From DASTQL01 sp035761805 (GTDB lineage Bacteria > Actinomycetota > Actinomycetes > Jiangellales > Jiangellaceae), in assembly GCA_035761805.1 (NCBI GenBank), contig DASTQL010000144.1:1-27452 (forward strand): DNA of 27,452 bases. Reading direction: 5' to 3'. The notes beneath the pieces were generated by a model. It saw only the letters and a list, made by a program, of their open reading frames with translations, had not been told where the DNA came from and did not search any database. A program made the position numbers and the translations under genes. Below are positions 24,220-27,452 of the stretch, in pieces (within the stretch, counting starts at the first letter, position 1; each line of letters begins with the position of its first letter).

Positions 24220-25005
24220 TCAGAGGGCCGCGCGCAGCCGGGCGATGTCGCCGGCCTGCCCCTCCACGCCCCCCGGTGTCTCGACGACCACGGGCGCAGC
24301 AGCCGCAGCGACGACTGCGGCGATGACGTCGACGCCGATCGAGCCGTCGCCGATGTTGACGTGTCGATCAGCTCCGGAGTCGAAGGGGTCGCGGCTGTCG
24401 TTGGCGTGCACCAGGTCGATGCGGCCGGTGACGGCGAGCACCCGCTCGACGACGTCGTCCAGCCCGATCCCGCCGGCCCAGGCATGGCAGGTGTCCAAGC
24501 AGAAGCCGACGCCCGACGCGCCGACGGCGTCCCAGAGCCGGTCCAATCGCTTCAGCCGGCGCGCCATCGCCTGCTCGCCTCCGGCGGTGTTCTCGATGAG
24601 CACGGGGAGACGCATCTCCAGGCGCTCGACGCACTTGCGCCAGTTGTCGACGCCCAGCTCGGGGTCGTCGTCCTTGAGCACGTGGCCACCGTGGACGATC
24701 AGCGCGGTGGCACCGACCTCCGCCGCGGCGTCGACGTGCTGCTGCAGCAGCTTGCGGCTGGGGATCCGGATGCGGTTGTTGCTGGTGGCGACGTTGAGCA
24801 CGTACGGCGCGTGGACGTAGAGCCCCAACCCCGCGCGCGCGGCGGCGTCTCGCAGGGCCTGCGCTCCCCCCTCGTACGCGACGACTGGCGCCTTCCAGCC
24901 CTGCGGGTCGCCGAGGAAGAACTGCGCGTGGTCGGCGCCACGGGCCTGCGCCTCGCCGACCGGGTCGGTCTGGTCGACGTGGGCACCGATGCGCAGCTCG
25001 CTCAT
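24220..25005 (-). CDS. nfo: Endonuclease IV-type AP endonuclease (TIM barrel)
   Basis: A 261-residue AP-endonuclease family 2 protein for base-excision repair of abasic sites. All nine expected zinc-ligand positions can be matched: H65, H105, E138, D171, H174, H200, D213, H215 and E242, in the blocks YVHAPY, IVHGGH, LIENTAG, CLDTCHAW, LVHANDS, DRHVNIG and VETPGG. A short family-typical length supports an intact enzyme. ATG at 25005 begins the conserved ELRIGAHV. Instead of a ribosome binding site, a TAGGGT box stands 8 bases upstream, so the transcript may be leaderless. It converges with marR across 66 bases that show no feature. Confidence 0.93.
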   Translation of the reverse strand: MSELRIGAHVDQTDPVGEAQARGADHAQFFLGDPQGWKAPVVAYEGGAQALRDAAARAGLGLYVHAPYVLNVATSNNRIRIPSRKLLQQHVDAAAEVGATALIVHGGHVLKDDDPELGVDNWRKCVERLEMRLPVLIENTAGGEQAMARRLKRLDRLWDAVGASGVGFCLDTCHAWAGGIGLDDVVERVLAVTGRIDLVHANDSRDPFDSGADRHVNIGDGSIGVDVIAAVVAAAAAPVVVETPGGVEGQAGDIARLRAAL

Positions 25006-25013
25006 GGCGGACG

Positions 25014-25019
25014 ACCCTA
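25014..25019 (-). promoter_or_regulatory. Candidate -10 box for leaderless nfo transcript
   Basis: TAGGGT on the minus strand, 8 bases before the nfo ATG. No convincing -35 was found. Read-through from the small membrane protein gene 64 bases upstream is also possible. Confidence 0.35.
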
Positions 25020-25069
25020 CGAGCCTGCTCCGACACCTCGCGCCCAGGGAGCCGGTGGCGGGTGCCGGC

Positions 25070-25369
25070 CTACCAGAGGCCGCCGTTGGCAAAACCCATC
25101 AGGAGACCGATGAAGGAGAGCACCCAGCCGGGCACGATGACCCACCGCTGTGCCGTCGTGGAGGACTCCATCTGCGCCATCGCGCCCAGGGCCAGTCCGA
25201 CCAACCCGGTCCAGCCACCCACGACGTGCCACTCGGGGACGAAGGCGCAGGCGAGGGCGACCAGGCCGAAGCCCAGCGTCAGCAGGGCCAGCACGTTCTG
25301 CCGGGGCGGTGTCGAGGAGTCCGTGTCCATGATCCGGTCGAGCAGGCTGCCCGAGCGTTGCGCCGCCAT
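25070..25369 (-). CDS. Small membrane protein, three predicted helices
   Basis: A 99-residue protein with hydrophobic segments at about 25-44 (NVLALLTLGFGLVALACAFV), 49-67 (VVGGWTGLVGLALGAMAQM) and 75-97 (WVIVPGWVLSFIGLLMGFANG). The N terminus is polar. I do not recognise the family; the pattern resembles small DUF4190-like membrane proteins. A strong GGAGGTGG site stands about 6 bases before ATG 25369, which supports real translation. It lies between nfo (same strand, 64 bases downstream) and the divergent rpsF operon. No function can be assigned. Confidence 0.75.
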   Translation of the reverse strand: MAAQRSGSLLDRIMDTDSSTPPRQNVLALLTLGFGLVALACAFVPEWHVVGGWTGLVGLALGAMAQMESSTTAQRWVIVPGWVLSFIGLLMGFANGGLW

Positions 25370-25471
25370 CCGGTCCCACCTCCGCGTCCGTCGCGGCCCC
25401 CGGCCGCGTCCCGTCGAACGCAGCCTGCCGGGTGCCGTGGATCACGCGCAAGCACCACGGCGCCACGCTGG

Positions 25472-25477
25472 TAGGCT
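25472..25477 (+). promoter_or_regulatory. Candidate extended -10 box of the rpsF operon
   Basis: TGGTAGGCT gives an extended -10 (hexamer at 25472-25477). The -35 region is poor. The transcript would carry a leader of about 110 bases before the rpsF ATG. Confidence 0.5.
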
Positions 25478-25485
25478 GTGTCCCC

Positions 25486-25584
25486 GGCCCGGGCCCGTAC
25501 GGCGGTTCCGTACGACGACCCGGGTCGACTGACGCACTAGCCCTCCTGCCACGGAGAGACCGTGGCCGCGAAGACCAGAGGAGG
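25486..25584 (+). promoter_or_regulatory. Structured rpsF leader: candidate S6:S18-binding hairpin and Shine-Dalgarno sequestration
   Basis: Stem I: an outer helix (25486-25493 with 25519-25526, including CCCGGG) and an inner helix CGTACGG/CCGTACG (25496-25502 with 25508-25514) with loop CGGTT. They are separated by an internal loop of CC opposite ACGA. Stem II: GCCACGG/CCGTGGC (25548-25554 with 25560-25566), loop AGAGA. CCTCCT (25542-25547), directly 5' of stem II, is perfectly complementary to the rpsF Shine-Dalgarno AGGAGG (25579-25584). rpsF leaders in many bacteria bind the S6:S18 complex for feedback control; whether this one does is inference. Confidence 0.5.
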
Positions 25585-25593
25585 TGGTTCGGC

Positions 25594-25884
25594 ATGCGTC
25601 GTTACGAGGTCATGGTGATCCTCGACCCCGAGCTCGAGGAGCGCACCGTCGCCCCGAGCCTCGAGACGTACCTCAACGTGATCCGGCAGTCGGGCGGCAG
25701 CATCGAGAGGGTCGACGTCTGGGGCCGCCGAAAGCTCGCCTACGAGATCGACAAGAAGTCCGAGGGCATCTACGCCGTCCTGGACCTCACCTGCGAGCCC
25801 GCCGCAGTCCAGGAGCTCGACCGCCAGCTCGGCCTGTCCGAGTCGGTCCTGCGAACCAAGGTCGTCCGGCCCGACGCCGCCTGA
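25594..25884 (+). CDS. rpsF: 30S ribosomal protein S6
   Basis: A 96-residue S6 with the standard opening MRRYEVMVILDPELEERTV, the central VWGRRKLAYEIDKKSEGIYAVLDLT and the end ESVLRTKVVRPDAA. It binds S18 on the 30S platform. The ATG at 25594 follows a near-perfect GAGGAGGTG site by 8 bases; the same site can be masked by leader pairing. It heads the rpsF-ssb-rpsR-rplI unit. Confidence 0.97.
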   Translation: MRRYEVMVILDPELEERTVAPSLETYLNVIRQSGGSIERVDVWGRRKLAYEIDKKSEGIYAVLDLTCEPAAVQELDRQLGLSESVLRTKVVRPDAA

Positions 25885-25975
25885 TCTGTCGGACCCCATT
25901 CGTAGCCTCTGGCGCCTCACCCGGCACCACCCGTCCACCCGGACCGGCCCGCCCGGCCCGGAAGGGAGCCACCTC

Positions 25976-26506
25976 ATGGCAGGCGAGACCGTCATCACCG
26001 TCGTCGGCAACCTCGTCGACGACCCGGAGCTGCGCTTCACCCCCAGCGGTGCTGCCGTGGCCAACTTCCGGATCGCGTCCACCCCGCGGACCTTCGACCG
26101 GCAGACCAACGAGTGGAAGGACGGCGACACGCTGTTCCTCTCCTGCTCCGTGTGGCGGCAGGCGGCGGAGAATGTCGCCGAATCGCTCACGCGGGGCGCC
26201 CGGGTCATCGTCCAGGGCCGGCTCAAGCAGCGGTCCTACGAGACCCGCGAGGGTGAGAAGCGCACGGTCGTCGAGCTCGACGTCGACGAGGTCGGCCCGA
26301 GCCTGCGCAGCGCGACCGCCAAGGTCACCAAGACCTCGCGGTCCGGAGGCGGCTTCGGCGCCCCCGCCGCGGCACCGGTGGCAGCACCCGCGGCCGGCGG
26401 TGCTGACGACCCGTGGGCGGCGCCTACCGGAGGCGCTCGGCCGGCGCCGGCCAACGACCCCTGGTCCGGCGGCGGGGGCGGCGCGACCGACGAGCCCCCC
26501 TTCTAG
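25976..26506 (+). CDS. ssb: Single-stranded DNA-binding protein
   Basis: A 176-residue SSB. The OB fold covers residues ~1-110 (TVITVVGNLVDDPELRFTPSGAAVANFRIAS ... LFLSCSVWRQAAENVAESLTRGARVIVQGRLKQRSYE). A Gly/Ala/Pro-rich linker follows and the protein ends in the acidic tip DEPPF used for partner binding. This is the main replicative SSB by its place in the rpsF operon. A GGGAG site precedes ATG 25976. The 91-base gap after rpsF contains TAGCCT at 25903-25908, a weak candidate for an internal -10 box. Confidence 0.97.
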   Translation: MAGETVITVVGNLVDDPELRFTPSGAAVANFRIASTPRTFDRQTNEWKDGDTLFLSCSVWRQAAENVAESLTRGARVIVQGRLKQRSYETREGEKRTVVELDVDEVGPSLRSATAKVTKTSRSGGGFGAPAAAPVAAPAAGGADDPWAAPTGGARPAPANDPWSGGGGGATDEPPF

Positions 26507-26580
26507 TCCACGTCCACCATCCCGGCATCCGGCGCAGCACAGCGCCACCCGCCGGGCTCCGACAGCTGAGGAGCACCACG

Positions 26581-26817
26581 ATGGCCAAGCCCCCTGTGCG
26601 CAAGCCGAAGAAGAAGGTTTGCGTCTTCTGCAAGGAAAAGATCGGCTACGTCGACTACAAGGACACGACGCTGCTGCGCAAGTTCATCTCGGACCGCGGC
26701 AAGATCCGCGCCCGCCGGGTGAGCGGCAACTGCACCCAGCACCAGCGCGACGTGGCCACGGCGATCAAGAACAGCCGTGAGATGGCGTTGCTGCCCTACA
26801 CCTCGACCGCTCGCTGA
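26581..26817 (+). CDS. rpsR: 30S ribosomal protein S18, zinc-binding form
   Basis: A 78-residue S18. Cys14, Cys17, Cys51 and His54 form a zinc ribbon (CVFC ... NCTQH), so this is the C+ (zinc-replete) paralogue; actinobacteria often keep a zinc-free copy elsewhere. Core landmarks are YVDYKDTTLLRKFISDRGKIRARRVSG. ATG at 26581 follows GAGGAG by 7-8 bases. rplI starts 16 bases after the stop. Confidence 0.97.
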   Translation: MAKPPVRKPKKKVCVFCKEKIGYVDYKDTTLLRKFISDRGKIRARRVSGNCTQHQRDVATAIKNSREMALLPYTSTAR

Positions 26818-26833
26818 GGCAGGAGGACCTTCG

Positions 26834-27280
26834 ATGAAGCTCATCCTCACCCAGGAGGTCCCGGGCCTGGGAGCGCCCGGTGACGTGGTCGAGGTCAAGG
26901 GCGGCTACGGCCGCAACTACCTCGTCCCCCAGGGCTACGCGATCGCGTGGACCCGAGGCGGCGAGAAGCAGATCACCTCCATCCGTCAGGCCCGGACCGC
27001 CCGCGAGATCGCCGACGAGGACACCGCGTCCGACGTCAAGGCGCGGCTCGAGGCCGCGACGGTCCCGCTCACGGTGCGCGCCGGTGCGGGCGGCCGACTC
27101 TTCGGGTCGGTGAGCCCGAGCGACATCGTCGCCGCTGTCGCCGCCGCAGGTGGGCCCGAGGTCGACAAGCGCAAGATCGAGGTCGGCTCACCGATCAAGA
27201 CGGTGGGTGTGCACGAGGTGACCGTGCGCCTGCACGCCGACGTGTCCGCGACCGTGCGCCTGGACGTCGTCCCGGCCTGA
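26834..27280 (+). CDS. rplI: 50S ribosomal protein L9
   Basis: A 148-residue L9. The N-terminal RNA-binding domain (MKLILTQEVPGLGAPGDVVEVKGGYGRNYLVPQGYA) is joined by a long helix to a C-terminal domain (GRLFGSVSPSDI ... VGVHEVTVRLHADVSATVRLDVV). ATG at 26834 follows AGGAGG by 7 bases. The frame is open upstream, but only through the end of rpsR. Confidence 0.97.
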   Translation: MKLILTQEVPGLGAPGDVVEVKGGYGRNYLVPQGYAIAWTRGGEKQITSIRQARTAREIADEDTASDVKARLEAATVPLTVRAGAGGRLFGSVSPSDIVAAVAAAGGPEVDKRKIEVGSPIKTVGVHEVTVRLHADVSATVRLDVVPA

Positions 27281-27304
27281 CGCGGCCGGCACGAACGACC
27301 GATT

Positions 27305-27354
27305 CCCCCGTACGTGCGGGGTCCCCGGACGAGGACTCGCTGCCCGTACGGGGG
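27305..27354. other. Inverted repeat downstream of rplI
   Basis: CCCCCGTACG (27305-27314) and its exact complement CGTACGGGGG (27345-27354) enclose 30 bases that include the small palindrome GGGGTCCCC. It could be the operon terminator (no T-run follows) or a leader element of the next gene. The rest of 27281-27452 shows no gene or further signal. Confidence 0.45.
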
Positions 27355-27452
27355 CAGCTCGGCGGTGGGACCGTGCCTCGCCACTCGGCGGGGCCGTCCC
27401 TCGGCCGCCCCCGGACCCTCGGCCAACTCCGGGCGGGCCCGGTCAGCGCAGT

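Overview
The window is very GC-rich (third positions almost all G/C) and carries a chromosomal housekeeping region of a high-GC actinobacterium. Gene content and protein style (L,L-DAP-type FemX, a conservon, a PIG-V-like mannosyltransferase, an AbiEi/DUF559 gene) suggest Nocardioidaceae, probably Nocardioides or a relative. This assignment is inference. No tRNA, rRNA, CRISPR array or intact insertion sequence was seen.

Left block (1-7574): on the minus strand a tightly coupled set nudix > DUF6049 protein > murJ > pseudokinase (cut by the left edge), each joined to the next by a 4-base GTGA overlap. It diverges from cca (plus). From memory this is the Rv3907c-Rv3910 order of Mycobacterium tuberculosis, except that the pseudokinase fused to MviN there is a separate gene here. 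An MFS transporter (minus) converges on cca and overlaps its 3' end by 179 bases.

Second block (7641-11922, minus): a complete conservon, cvnA (sensor-kinase-like) > cvnB (roadblock) > cvnC (DUF742) > cvnD (small GTPase), with the MFS gene 66 bases downstream.

Third block (12240-19163): padR > ino1 on minus (regulator plus inositol-1-phosphate synthase), a perfect 10+3+10 operator-like palindrome, then on plus a bifunctional class A penicillin-binding protein followed by two polytopic GT-C glycosyltransferases (GT87 and PIG-V-like).

Fourth block (19164-25369): a frameshifted AbiEi/DUF559-type gene bracketed by inverted copies of a ~80-base hairpin repeat; femX > alr-like (minus), a peptidoglycan cross-bridge/D-amino-acid pair; yceI (minus) divergent from a marR gene (plus); a type 2 AP endonuclease (nfo) and a small three-helix membrane protein (minus).

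Right block (25594-27280, plus): rpsF-ssb-rpsR-rplI, the conserved replication/ribosome operon, with a structured rpsF leader.

Most genes serve cell-envelope building (lipid II flipping, peptidoglycan polymerisation and bridging, lipid glycosylation, inositol supply) or nucleic-acid housekeeping. The least expected elements are: the dispersed hairpin repeat (three copies, near gene 3' ends, with the hairpin core in both orientations); its inverted arrangement around a decayed accessory gene; a series of TANNNT boxes 6-8 bases before start codons, which suggests leaderless transcripts; and the rpsF leader, which can sequester its own Shine-Dalgarno sequence.
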